Shown here: positions 12,601 through 26,600 of the stretch, piece after piece
Layout of the letters: each line of letters opens with the position of its first letter
How positions within the stretch are numbered: the first letter of the stretch is position 1
NCBI GenBank assembly: GCA_037039925.1
Contig: JAXRKP010001874.1
Span: 21,877-85,876 of the forward strand
DNA: 64,000 bases
Source of the DNA: Doris montereyensis
Lineage: Eukaryota > Mollusca > Gastropoda > Nudibranchia > Dorididae
Direction: 5' to 3'
Made by a program: the position numbers and the translations under genes
Notes under the pieces: generated by a model
What the model was told of the DNA's origin: nothing
The model's database searches: none
What the model saw: only the letters and a program-made list of their open reading frames with translations

Positions 12601-14490
12601 TATACAGTAAGCATTATTGAATGAGGTGTGATTTTGTGCAAATTCTATGTATATTTCATGCAAAATGCAAGCAAATCCAGCTGGTCAGCTTTATCTTTAA
12701 AACAGGAAAATATAAAATATAAAATAAAAAGGAGCATGAATACGTCATTACAACTACCTGAAATAGAAGAAGGAAATTAATCTATAATAATAAAAAAAAA
12801 TGCATAGCTCAAATTGAAATTCTAATAAATCACAATACAAAATTATAATAACTCCTACATTGATATTCTATTCATCTTACTTTTAAGATCTAAAACAGTT
12901 TTCTTTGTAATTTACAACAAACAACATATAATAAATGCTGTAAAAAACAGAAAAGCATGAAAAGAAGAAGCCTTCCTAAGATTTTGTTTTCACTTTTCAA
13001 ATGATTTACATTTCCAAAATCTACCTACTCGTTTCGTCACTTGAATAAGACAAGACCAAAAGCTGTAATGAAAATCAAAGCATGTACAAACTGCACCCAA
13101 ATCAGCTTCAAGCAAAAGAAAAGGTATCTGCAAAAAAACATCAAATCAGATACAGATAACAGCTGTAATTTATTTGTTTTGTTTCAATATGATTTACCCA
13201 AACTAAACATAAGATGTCACACACTTACCAGTGGCATCCGCACAACAGCTGTGAAGTGAGGACAATGTGATCCCTCTCAAGCCAGAATTGAAGCTGTCCA
13301 TGTTACAAGTATGACAAAAATCACCCATTCACATCACATACACAATTATGGCGAGTAGTAGCAACAATGAACACGATTAAGAACGTGTCACTAGTTTCAG
13401 TTTCACTGAAGCTATAGAGAACTATAGTACAAGGCCCCAATAGACAACAAAAACAAAATGGTTCAACACAACAGTATCCTTGTAAACAAGTACAGAGACC
13501 CCAGTGCATATGTGATCCAAAGCAAAGTGTGGAGAGCCATTGGCAAACTGGAATTACAAAAGTAACAATAGTAACATAATATGTGAGTGTGAGCCAGGTG
13601 GTCTGTTACTTGTTAAGTTCGAGATGAGATTTAAACAACTCGTATTAAAAATTATCTGAATGTCTCATTGTATGTAGTCAACAAAGGCACAAAATTCCTA
13701 CTTAGCTGATGGACAGTGAAAGCACTAGAACTAGTTTCTGTAAAAGGAAACATGAGTGATGTAGAAAGGAGTTCAAGCATTTTGAGGACAGCAGCAGTAT
13801 TTTAATTCTTGTCTGAAAGCATTTAAAATGAGTCTTTAAAGAAGGGGGAAAATGGTACAAGTCTTAAAATATTGATTTTGTGTGTATGTTTATAGAGCTA
13901 AAACTTGCAATACTGTAGCTATTCTATAGAGATATTAAAATATGTATGTTTGTAAAAAATGTGCTTTCTGTCTCTTTGCGCATTTTTACCTGGTATGTAT
14001 TTATGGAATATTTAGCCTCAAATCATATTTATATTCATAATTCTTAACAAAATATAACACCTTGTACTAGATGACCTCTCAAAATACCAGATAGGATGAG
14101 GCATGAAAACAAGGAGTGTTGACTCAAAGAGACTAGTGCTGGAAAAAATGCTCATCATGTTTATTTGCAGCCCTGATTGGCTAGTGAAACAATAAATAGA
14201 TTTAGGCTTTGTATGACTTATATAAGACAATCGATTGATATACAGGACAATTGATTGACATACAAGACAATTGATTGACATAGGTTTGCTATTCCTGAGA
14301 TACACTGACTACAAATACTACAATGGAAACAACAAACAAGGGCCATCCAGAAATTCTGGGTGTTAGGTTAGGCCTTGAAGATAATACAGGATGAAAATAT
14401 GTTATTGTAGTTTGAAAGACCTAAATAAATGCTTAGAATAGGAGCAAAGAAACCATAGGAATTACAGACAGTGTAAAGCTGTTTAAATGA
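12601..14490. other. Gene-free stretch downstream of mfsd1
   Basis: AT-rich DNA, probably including the mfsd1 3' UTR, which is transcribed right to left here. Candidate - strand polyadenylation hexamers (tttatt on the + strand) occur, for example near 14158, but none is decisive. Confidence 0.5.
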
Positions 14491-14494
14491 GTGA

Positions 14495-14644
14495 TTAATT
14501 CAAAGAGTTTCCATCACGGAGGTATCGATGTCCGCGACTGCCTGGCAGCAACGGATCTTCTTCAGATTCATGAATCGCGTTCTGTCCTGGATTTGCCGCC
14601 TCTAGTTCCTGCCTCTTACGTTTACTGATGTTCAAAATTCCACC
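14495..14644 (-). CDS. mfsd1: mfsd1 last exon, cytosolic tail with dileucine motif
   Basis: Encodes [18 protein letters not shown], then a tail containing [11 protein letters not shown] and the stop TAA at 14497-14495. EEDPLL fits the acidic dileucine consensus [DE]xxxL[LI] used by AP adaptors for endolysosomal sorting. Confidence 0.9.
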   Translation of the reverse strand, partial: GGILNISKRKRQELEAANPGQNAIHESEEDPLLPGSRGHRYLRDGNSLN

Positions 14645-17600
14645 CTGGGGAAAAGAAATGAAATAAATATTAAATGAAAGACTAACAATCATGTTCTGTG
14701 CTTGTAAACTAAGTTAAGCTCTGTTATAATAGTAATATGTTTGTTGCATTTTTTGTTTGACAGATCTACCTAATAAGAATGACTTACAACTAATAAACAG
14801 ATAAAGTTCTCTAGTGGCTGTTACTGCCCAAAGACCCAAATATTATCCCAGTGTGTCAAAAGCATGAAGCGGAACAGGACATCAGTCTGTCACACGTTAA
14901 ACTCCAAAGCTGGTGCTGGTACCCATGTGTACGTGGAAATAAAGTGACAAAAGAACACATTGTTGGACCTAGCCATGCCAGAATTGAAATCCTGAATCTT
15001 TAGATTCACAACAAGACAAAGCATAAAATAAACAAACTGAAAATCATACAAAAGAAAGATCAATGCAGGTGCCATAGACTCTTGATATTTTAACAGTTTT
15101 TCACTGCAGGCCAATTACTGTCAATTATACAATCATGTGAAATTTTACATCTCAAGCAAAACAGTGGAAATAATTCTATAATTTTCTTTTTGCCCACTCC
15201 TTTTCATAGTGTGTACAATAGCTGTATAGAACATTGATCTTCCTTGCATTCTACTATAAGAGCATTTGAGGACAATAAAACAAAACCAAAGAAAAACGTA
15301 TGGTTTAACATTAATAACATTACCCTTCGTCTGTCCACAAAGTTGAGTCCAATCGTTGCACCAATGCAGCCAATGACATTTGCCAATAAGAAAATCATGA
15401 CCAGCTTCCATCTTCTCAGTTTCTCTGAATCACTGACACTTGGACTGGAAAGGGAGAAAAAGTAAGCAATGAGGATATCAATAAGATACCAGTACACCCT
15501 GTGTTATGGAATGTATGCTGCTTGTGTCAAGTTGGAATGATACTGTAGTAGGAACATGAAATAAGTATAACATTACTATGCCTAAGAGATATAGAGTGGT
15601 GTTGGTGGCCGAGTGGTTAGGCTGCCAGACTGGGGATCATCAGGTCCTGGGTTCGAATGCTGGTAAAGGTTGTGTTCCTTGGGAAAGACACTCAACACTC
15701 ATTTTCCCCATTTGATCCAGGTGCAAAATGGGTACAAGTACTAACTTGCATCAGACTAGCATCCTGGCCAGGAGGTAAATATTAGAGGGTTCCCCCTAAT
15801 TTTCAGAGATGAAATTCCAAGACTTTTCTAAGACTTTTCCAGGTAATAAATAAAATTTCCAAGACTATGCTAGGTCCATCGAATGGAGATTTCAAGAAAA
15901 GTGCATAATATTTCACCCCTCAGGAGTTAATTCAATTTTAAATGATTATTTAAAAATCATGATACGTAAATTCCAATTCCAACGTACTTTTATATCATGT
16001 ACAAACAGGCATTCAAGAGGGCAGTGAGTAAGACATGTGATGAAATTGTTAGCAGTGAGTAGCAGCTGGTATCCGGTTGAGTGGAAATTTGACAGTTGTC
16101 ACTGGGTGGTAGCACAAAAATATACACTTCCTAACAGTAAAAACACAGAATAATGTTATAACCAATTGTCTCCAAAAGTTGATGGTATTGTCACAAGTCA
16201 CACATGACGAAATCTCCATTCACAGAATCAAAATGTTACCAATCTATCTACAACAAATCTATATACACATATGGGTATCTGTTCCGTTAATTTATTATGA
16301 GCGTCAGCTTTCCTGAAGCTCTTTTTTCAATGTTTTTAAGTCTCTGACTTTTCTTTTGCAGCTTTTTGCATGGCATTCGATTGTACAATGAGATTGATTT
16401 TTGGGTTCTCTTCTGCCTTGTCAGCCAAATCTTCACTCTTCTTCCTAAGGTCTTTCTCTTCATTTTCCAACCTAATCTTCTTCTTCTTCAGGACATCAAG
16501 CTCTGTCATTAGATCATCCCTTTCTCTCTTTCTTTTTTTTGCTTTTTTAGTTTTAGCTATTTCCTCTAAAAATGCATGATACCGTGCTCTCCTGGAACTC
16601 ACATACGTCACAATTTTGCTATTGATGTCTACTTTTGACAGCATCCCAACATTCTGAACATGATCAATGATTAGCCTTTTGGCCACCAAACATTTCTGTG
16701 ATATATTTTTCACAGTGGCCTCTTTGTTGTAAGAGAAGCCCCTTTCTACTGTTGCTTGTCCATGAGACATGGGTAAAACTAGTCTTATGATACTCCAGAT
16801 GTACTGAAGATTAAGTTTGCATATTTCTGAAAAAAAAATCTCTAAGCGGTCGGTGCCGGGCTGAAATTCTGTACAGGTTTATTTCTGAACTTCTGAAGAG
16901 GACATGTCCTCCCGCATGGTGAGATGCTCTGAGATGGTTTTGTCAGTCCTTCGCCATCACCCATTCACTAGCTTCTAGTTTCTTCAACATCATTTTCAGG
17001 CATTGCTTCATCCTGCTACCATGGCGGAAGAGATTTCTTGGATCAAGACAGGCCATGGCCCGACATAGAGAAAATTTTCTGGGAAGCTTCTCCAACAAAC
17101 CCCTCACTGTTTTTTTCCAGAAAGGCCCTTGTCTCCATCCTTAAACTGAAGACCTGTTTGTCTGAAACACCATTCTTAAGACAATCCTTCAGCATTTTGT
17201 TTGCCACATAGCCCACTTCAATCTGTGAAACTTTATATCCAAACCGCCTCGTCTTTTATATCTGATCTGAGAAGATCTCTGACTGACAGACTACTTACAG
17301 ACTTAGATTTGGTGACCTTTCACAATAAAGAAATGATCATGCAATGCAAACTGTCTGTCATGAAAGCCAGCATCGGAAGGTCTAACTGGAACATGGTGAG
17401 GAAAGGCTCTATATCCTTACAGATTGTCATGAACACATTGACCCTTGCTCCCAACAGTTTATCATTCCTCACTTCTTTTAAATATTCGAATGACTTCACT
17501 TTCGGTTCGTTCTTTTTGTCTCTCATTACATACATGTAGATTTTTACTTTTGGCCAAACTAGCAAAGCTCTTTCTGCGACCCAATTGTTCTCAATCCATC

Positions 17601-20600
17601 TATCAAAAAACCTATCAAGCTTCCAGTTACAGCCATCGTCATTATGACCTGCCCTGAACGATTGTGAACAATGTGAACTCTACATGATCCAATGTTCAGC
17701 ATCTTCTTCGAATGGTGGGATTCGAGTGTTCTTGTTAAATCAAGATAAAATTTCTTGTTCACTGCTGGGCCATCCATTGATACTTGCACAGGTTTTTTAA
17801 TAATGATATCCTTGCATGCATCCATTATGCTATCTAGCAGATCTGCCGCAGTTGCATGTTCAAGGAAAACAGAAGTTAGATATTGGCTAACCACAACCTC
17901 ACCACTCCAAAAGTGAAGATGAAAGTCTCATTGTTTCTTTTGCAAATCCTTGTTCAACGACTCATCAAACATAAGTACAAAATTCTCCTCTTTGACTCTG
18001 CTGAGTAGTAAACTTTTGAAATACAGGCCAAGGCCAAATAAACACATGTACCTACTTTTGGTTTCAGCACAAGCCATTTTTTTCGCAACCACGTTGTCCG
18101 GAAACATGAAACGGAAAATATCAGAACTGTCATCCAAACTTTTGAAGGAATGATGCGACGTTACAGATATTAACGCCAACATGATTTCAGCTTTCAAAAT
18201 CTGAGTTGCTTCCGCCTGAGCAGAGCCTGAGTTCAACTGTCTGTCACAACCACGACTACCGCTACAACTAAGAGTGCACGATTGTTTGGGAGAATCTGCC
18301 TCTGCAGTTAGAACTGACTGCTGTAGGTTTTTACTACAAGAGCTACTGCTACTACCCTGAGCCCTAACGACCAACAAGAAAGAGATAAGAAAGGCAAGCT
18401 TCCCGGAAGTCTGTTCTTGACAAATGATTCACAGCAAGATGTGGAAATGGAATTTCCCACAAGAAATCTCATTTCAACCATCCACTTTTCCCTGCCCTTT
18501 GCTTGTAATTTGAATGGATTGCGTCATTATGTGACCATAGAAGCTTTTGAAACATAGACATCTGCTGACTATTTGTCAAGACATAAGAAAATTGTAAGCT
18601 CTTGTAAAGACTGATGAGTCAGAAATGTGTAGGAGAGGATGGGGTGTGTGTGTCGGGGGTGGGGGAAGGGGAGGGGGATTGCACATTGATAGGTTGAACT
18701 CCTTTCTGTATTGACTTTCTAATTTCACACAATGTATTGACATGTAGAATATGAGAGCCCTAAAACATGTGGCTTTCAGCTCTATAAGCCGTAATGGCCT
18801 TGAAGAAACTTTACCTTACTAAAGATTTATAGACCAAGATAGGACAGAAACATTTTCAAGCATAAGCAAAGAACACGTTTGACCACCTCTCAGCACCATT
18901 AGTCTCACCCACCAACACTTGAAGTTATGTTATTATTTCATTGTCGCTGAAGAAGAGTGTTTAAGCTTGAAAAATATTATTGTCCCTGTCTCCTTCTTTA
19001 TCTATTAGGTCTAGTATTTTTATTTAATGTTCTTTTATTACATTAAGTTGACATGGTAAAAATAAAATATTGTTTATATTTCAATTTGCACCTGGGTGGT
19101 GAACTTGGGGTCTAGAGAACGATTTTTTCCATGGTGTTTGCAACACATTAGGATCTTAGAAAATGACAAATTGCCAGAATAACTTGTGACATGATTACCA
19201 TCCTAAGACAGGTACCATTGATGAGAATAGAATTTCTGTCGCATTATGTGAACAGACACCATTAAAGAATCAAAGACATTTTGTCATTGTAACATCCTCT
19301 CCCATCCCTCCAGTCATAAATAGATGCATTGACATGAATTTGGCCAAATTGAACATTTCTCTTTTTTTATTTTATAGAAGTATGCATACAAGTAAACTAT
19401 TGTCCCCTTCACTGCCCAAGGGGCATAACACAGTAGTGCCAGGAAGAAACTGCCAGTTTACATCTGAAGGCATGTTATTCAAACACTATGCAAGTGTTTT
19501 ACGCCTTTTCCTTAGACCAGTCAACAAACCTATTGAAACATTTCGTGACATAAGCTCGTAGATTCTACAGGCACATAGCATGCTCAGACTGGCCCGTAGA
19601 ATTTATGGGCACATGACATATAGCATACACAGACTGGCCCGTAGAATTTATGGGCACATGACATGTAGCATGCACAGACTGGCCCGTAGAATTTATGGGC
19701 ACATGACATATAGCATGTACAGACTGGCCCGTAGAATTTATGGGCACATGACATATAGCATGTACAGACTGGCCCGTAGAATTTATGGGCACATGACATA
19801 TAGCATACACAGACTGGCCCGTAGAATTTATGGGCACATGACAGCCAAGGGGTTAAAACAAGAAAATTTTCCAATTATCTATTTTTTCCCCATTTAAATT
19901 CCATGGAAGCCAATCAAAATCCATCATACTCATCATCAGAGCCAAGGATCTGGCCGACTACGACGTTTGAAATCCCAATGCCAATCATCTGCAGGCTGGT
20001 GGTCAGCCCCCATGGCGGTTCCGATGGTGGCTTGGCTGATCACCAAAGGAATGCTAGGCCACATGCTTGCCTGGGAAAAACGTTGAGTGAAAACAAGTTT
20101 AAGTTAAGAAATATAGATTTTGAAATTCATCCCTTAGCCAGAATGTCCACAAAAAGTAACACATATCCTATCTCAAAAACAAAAGTTACAAAAAGGACAA
20201 AATCATGGCCATGAGATCTTCATACCTTGATTTATTGACTGCAACAAAATTAAAGTAAAAAAATGGTTGAAAAGGGCTAACTCACAACAACGAATAAAAC
20301 ATAAGCGATAAGCTGTGGAAAGGATTTTAGGTCACACAGAAATAATGTGCGCTACTTTTTGTGGACAGTATATAGCAAAAGGCTTATAAATTTGGCTTAA
20401 ATATTAAATTTATTCTTATGAGCACTGTAGAGAAAATCCTGGTACCAATATCTATTAGAGATTACTGAATTAAATTTTGTTGACCATACATTGAGATTAA
20501 AATATAATGTCAATTAAACAGTATGGGTGTATATTAAGATTTATTAAGGTGTACCGAAATTACCCTCTTTAATATTATTATATTATTTTTAATTATCCTC

Positions 20601-23600
20601 TTTAATAATATTCAAATCTTTCAATGCCAATGATATATGTCAATTTTTCTTACTACAAGAACATATTGAATAAGAAACAAGTTTTTTAGGTTGTAAAAAT
20701 ATTCCTTGTGTGCACTACTTTATAGGTAAAATAATCAACGCGATATCACAAAATGTTCATCCTCTGCAAAGTTTCAGACAAAGGTTTCACAAGTTTAAAC
20801 AATTTAAATTAATCCTGTCTCAATAGAGCACATTCCATAATGAATTAACAACATTTGAAACTTTTCCTTTTTATCATTTTAAATAATTACAGAAAGAAAA
20901 AAAAAACTTCTTACAGCAGCAAACGAGTAGGTGATTCCGAGCCACAGCGTTGCTACAAGTGGATAAACATAAGAGAAAGCTAGAATGCCAAAGACTGGGA
21001 TGGTCAGGACAGCCGTCAAAACTGCCAAATAGCCACGCTTGCCGATGATATCCTGCCATGGACACAAAGTATAAAACTTGAACTTGAAACATGATTTCCT
21101 TGAAAAGCTACAATAACAACTAGCTTTCAAATCAAGTAGAATTTAAATTTGCTCAATTCTTGACATGCACTTGAACATTCTTCAGACATCTATCCTTTCA
21201 CTTATAAATGTGTTGGTAAAGGGTTGTTTTTTTTCATGTTATAATGTCAAAGAGATTTAACATAGATTAAGAAATCTTCATGAAACTTTCCAATAAACAG
21301 ATATAGAAAGGAAAAGAAGCAAAGACTCAAACTAGATGAATTAAATTTTGTTAATAACTCAGCCTCACAATGAGTCCACCAAGGAAGGGAGATAACACCA
21401 TAGAGACATCATAAACTGCACCAGCCAAGTAAGATGATGTCTTCTTGTCCAAGTTGTATTCTTTTCCATATTTTGTCTGAATAAATTTACTGAACAGACC
21501 AAAAAGAAAATGATAATCGAACATTGTCCATTTTCATGAAAAAAGAAACAAGCAATTAACGTAAATAATATTTCACATCAAATTTGATAACCAAATGAGA
21601 TTTAAATAGAAAAATAATTCTCATTTTTTAAAAGATCTCTTTGTAATATATTAGTATAGTATTTAAGTACCTTGCATCTGCCACAAAAGGAAACACTCCA
21701 TTGTAGAAAAACATGATGGCAAGAGCGATTAACCAGAATGAGAGTGGCAGATTTTTAATGTCCGTTATTTTCTGATGGGAAGAAATACAGAGAGCTCAAA
21801 TGAGATTATATGCAGTTTGAAGCCTTTCATGGATGACTTTTTTTATGCATGAGAAAATTTGGCTTAACCATGTGCTTCCACACCTAATTACGCCAAAGTG
21901 GAGTAAAACTGAAATAAAACTGTGATAATGGCATGTTTGGTCAATGTATCGGTAGCTTGACCAGTAAATTAATGCTTTAGTTGTCTCCTGTCCAAGGGTT
22001 CTACAATTAGGTTCTAAAAAAATAACCAAAGTTTAAGTTTAACTACAGATTGAGTCCAGGGACACTGAGGTCTAAAAGTAAGGTGTCAGTCTGTAAACCA
22101 AATAATTGTGGGTTCGTGTCCGACAGGCTGAAAATTGCTGCAGTTTTCAGCAAAGATTTATAGCCAAGTAAAGCAATTTCAAAAAAGTTAATTTTTTTTT
22201 TTTTAATCTCTAAAATATTAAGGCTTTCACAAAATAAAATATATCATCATGAAAAACATAACTATTCCCTTCAAATATCAGATAGATATCGATGTAAAAA
22301 AAAATAAAAAAATTTTTCTACTTTTTTTAGTAAAAAACGTCATTACTCACTTCTAACTAGCCAGAAGAGATGCCCATATGGAATTCTCAACCTCCCCCCC
22401 ACCTCTTTAAAAGCAGTTTAGGTGGAAATAACGTATTAATTTCTTTACATGGCATCGGGTGAAGAGCTAATACCCAAGTGCCACTCTAACGATAATTAAA
22501 CATAAAATACAAATAGCCATACCAATTTTTTGGAGTCAGTTTTCATGGCATTTTCCTCCCTCGTTGTTTTACACCATAGCTGTCCAAAATGCTCACAACT
22601 ACTGCAGCTATAAATCCAAGTGCACAAAGTATAGCCCCTGTTTTGGTTTTTTTTAAAGAAAAAAGAAGAAGAGGAAAATCAAGAAGTAGTTACAAGAGGT
22701 TTTAACTAACGACATATAGAAAACATCCAGTGCTCCACTTTAGATTGATGTGCACGGACTGCAAGAAACTTTATGAACCACAAAACATAATTTTTTCCTT
22801 CATACCAGGTGTTACACAATACACAATGTTTCCTTCCCAATAGATTTAGCAAGCCTTGTATTAATCCCAATATAACAGAGAGCAATGAAATTGACAAAAC
22901 TTTAGAGATATGAAGGAAATCCTTAAATTGTAGCCTCAGGAACTATCTTCAAAACTTAACTCATTTAAAGAATCAATTACAAAATCTTTGACTTCAATAA
23001 GGGGACTCGGTCGTCCAGGGGCAAGGTGTTGGCCTCTCAACCAAAAGGTGGTGGGCCCGAGCCCCGCCAACAGTTGACAAAATCTACCACTTGGTCCAGG
23101 TAGGTAGATCGACACCTAGTCTCATCGGAGACGGACAATAAAAGGGGAGATCCTGTGTGCAGATCACAACACTGTGCATAGCTTACAGATCCCTTGGCTG
23201 TTTACAAGGCAGCCCAGGCAAAATTTTAAAACCCAGAGTTATTTGTCAATGCAGGTAAATCAAATCAAATCTTCAATTAACATGCCCCCCCCCCCCCCAC
23301 TTAAATATCATGACATATTCAAACAGTGAGAGGCAGATTATTCATTAGTTTCAAGTCTTACTTCTTTCAAATGAATTTCATTTCATTTAAAATTCTTGGT
23401 CTATGGAAATACAATCAAATCATGGCATAAAACATATTTGATGGAAACCCAGATCATTTTACAAAGTAATGTTTTTCTTTCTCTCTCTCCCACCATAAAG
23501 AATTGATTTTGTTTATTTGAAAATAGGCTATAAAATATCTCCATGTCAAAAAGAGTAGAAATAACTAGACAAACAAAAAAAAGGGTTTCACCTACCTGCC

Positions 23601-26600
23601 CACAATGTCCAGGCCAGGCCATTTGCTTCCTCAAACGAGGCAGTCAGGAAAAAATTTAAAACACTTCCCAAGCGAGAAAATGCGAGAGTGAAACCAAAGG
23701 CCATTGCAAGTTCTTTATCTTTGAACCAGTATGCAGTGATTCGATTTTGCACAACTGTGAAGAGCAGAAAGATAGAAAAAATGCTTACAGTTTGTTTGGA
23801 TTACTAAGAGTGATAAGGTTACATGAATAATCAAAACAGTTTATCAATTCAATACTAAGAGTGATAAGGTTACATGAATAATTTATCAATTCAATACTAA
23901 GAGTGATAAGTTACATGAATAATCAATACTGATAAGGTTACATGAATAATCAAAACAGTTTATCAATTCAATCTGTCATTATAAATATCTACATGGGTTT
24001 TTCTTTTAATCAATAATAATTCTGCTATTCATTCTTACACATTCACAACCAAAGGGTAAACAACGACCCTGTCATTTTAGTTTGATAAAGAAAAATTTTG
24101 CTTTCAAGGTTTTACTTTTAGCATACTGTTGTTTGCCCTTGAGAAAAAAAATGTTGAGAGGATATGATTTATTGCGGTACTTGTCTATTACAATCTGGTA
24201 AAATTTGTTTTAGTGCATTAAAAATAATTCAGTCACAGACTGATATCTACATGAAAAGAATATTATGAACGGGACTGTTAAGGGGAGTTCCTATCAAAGC
24301 ATTTATATGTATAGCTAAAAGGACCCTAAAGTTTGTCTTTACAAAACAAAAATTAACGATTGCGATACATCATTACTTTGCTTTTTAGTTAATCTATCTT
24401 TCGTTCTTTCTTTATCAATTCCCATTCTACCTTTCGGTGTATGGGTTCAGATGCCCGAGATGATCTTTCTCCAGGATGCCCTGTCCTGACATTTTCTGTT
24501 TCCTTCCAAAAAAGTTAAATTTCTATGCTTCAATGCCTCTTATATATCTTCTTCACACTCTCTCCGAGGTCTGCCTTTTGGTCTTTTACCTTGGGCTTTA
24601 GCACTGTATACTGATTTAGCTATTCTATTGTCATTCATTCTGTTTACATGTCATCTCAATTGATTTGTTTCTATCTTAGTTTTTATGCCATCTGCTTTGG
24701 TTTGATCTCTTATTGTTGTGTTTCTGATTTTGTCTCTTTTAGTTTTCCCTACTACTCTTCTTAGATATTTTATTTCAGCTGCCTATACTCTACTGCATTC
24801 TCTACTGTCTAAGGTCCAGGTTTCACTGCCATAGAGGAGAGTATGACAATAAACTATTGTATACTGCCATTTTGGTTTTTGTTGACAATTCTTGCTTACC
24901 TACAAATGCCTTTCCTAGATGGTTATATATTGCACTTGCCTTTTGGATTCTCTGGCTGATTTCTTGTCTTAGTTTTCCCTCTGAGTTAATCATTACTCCT
25001 AAGTAATTGTAGCTTTGAACTTGTTCTAAATTCTCCCTGCCCAATTTAAGATTTTGTGTTTTAGTTTCCCTAGTTACTAGCATTGTTTTGGTTTTCTTTG
25101 CATTAACTCTCATTCCTCTTTTATTTAGTTCATTGTTCATAATGTTGATATTCGACTGAAGATCCCTTTCTGATTTTCCAAACAGAACTAAATCATCGGC
25201 AAATGAAAACATTGATACATTTACTGGTTTGAGCTTCCACATACCTACATTCATTTTCTTCATTTTTGAGGACGCCTTTGCGATTAAATCCATAAATGTG
25301 ATAAACAAAAGAGGACTTAGGATACAACCCTGTCTTACTCCTATATCAACATCAAATTCTGCAGATATGTTTCCAGCTACTCTCACTGCACAAGTTGGTT
25401 TATTGTAAAAACTTTTAATGGCTTCTATTAAATTTTGCTCTACATTGTGTTATTTTAAGGAATGTCATAGTTCGTCCCTCCTCACAGTGTCAAATGCCTT
25501 TTCTAAGTCAATAAAACACAGGTGCAAGTCAATGTTTCTCTCAAGGAATTTTTCTATTATTTGTCTTATTGTAAATATGTGATCTTGTACACTTCTTCCT
25601 GGTCTAAATCCACTCTGATGCTCTTCAATCTGATCCTCTACTCTTTTCCTTAATCTCATTTACAGTATCCTGGCATATACTTTGCCTGGAACGCTAAGTA
25701 GTGATATCCCTCTATAGTTTGAGCATTCCATAGTTGATCCTTTCTTATGTATTGGTACTACCATTCCCTTTTTCCAGTCGTCTGGCACCTGTTTGGACTT
25801 CCATGCTTGTTGACATATTGCATGTAGTAGTTTGTCTGCCTCTCTCCCTTGGTTTTTAATCATTTCTGGATAAACTTGATCTGCTCCTGGGGCTTTTCCT
25901 AATTTCACTTTTCTTATAACTGTTTGGATTTCTTCCATTGACATATTATCTACATCTTCAACTGTCTCCTCTGGATTACTTGTTACTCTTACTAATTGAT
26001 CTTTACTCCTTGTTTCATACGTTCTGGAGGATTTATATAATTGGTGAAAATGCTTTCTCCATGTTTCCATGATTTCGCTGTCTTCTTTCATTATTTCTCC
26101 TTTGGCATTCTTAATTTGTCGTATTGGGCATGCTTTAGTCTTTCTCATGCTCTTCATTGTCCCCCAGAACAGCTTTTGATTTCCTTGATAGCTTTCTTGA
26201 AGTCTTTGTCCAAGCTCTTCCCATTGTTCCTGTTTTTGCTTTCCTAACTTCCTCTTTGGCAATAGTTCTTTTATTCATGTAATCTATCCTATCCTCTGAT
26301 CTCTTTGTTTGCAAGTATTTCTTCCAGGCATCCTTCTTTTCTTTGATCTTAGTTTTGACATTCTCATTCCACCATGCTGTTCTTTTCTCATCTCCTTTAA
26401 TTTGTTTCCTACTACAGACCTCTTCAGTACAACTGAGGAGTGTTTCTTTATACATTTGCCACTTTTCTTCTATTGTGCTATCATTCAGATCCATCTGCCT
26501 TTCACTGATAAATCTTTTTATCCTAGATTGATATACCTGTTTTACTACTGGTTTATTTAGTTCCTTTATTTTGAGTTTAGTAGCTTTCTTCTCTTTCCTT

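Noticed and set aside
19565..19897. Repetitive frames on both strands with a 15-residue period
   Set aside because: By-products of the 45-bp minisatellite; all have the same period and no gene structure.
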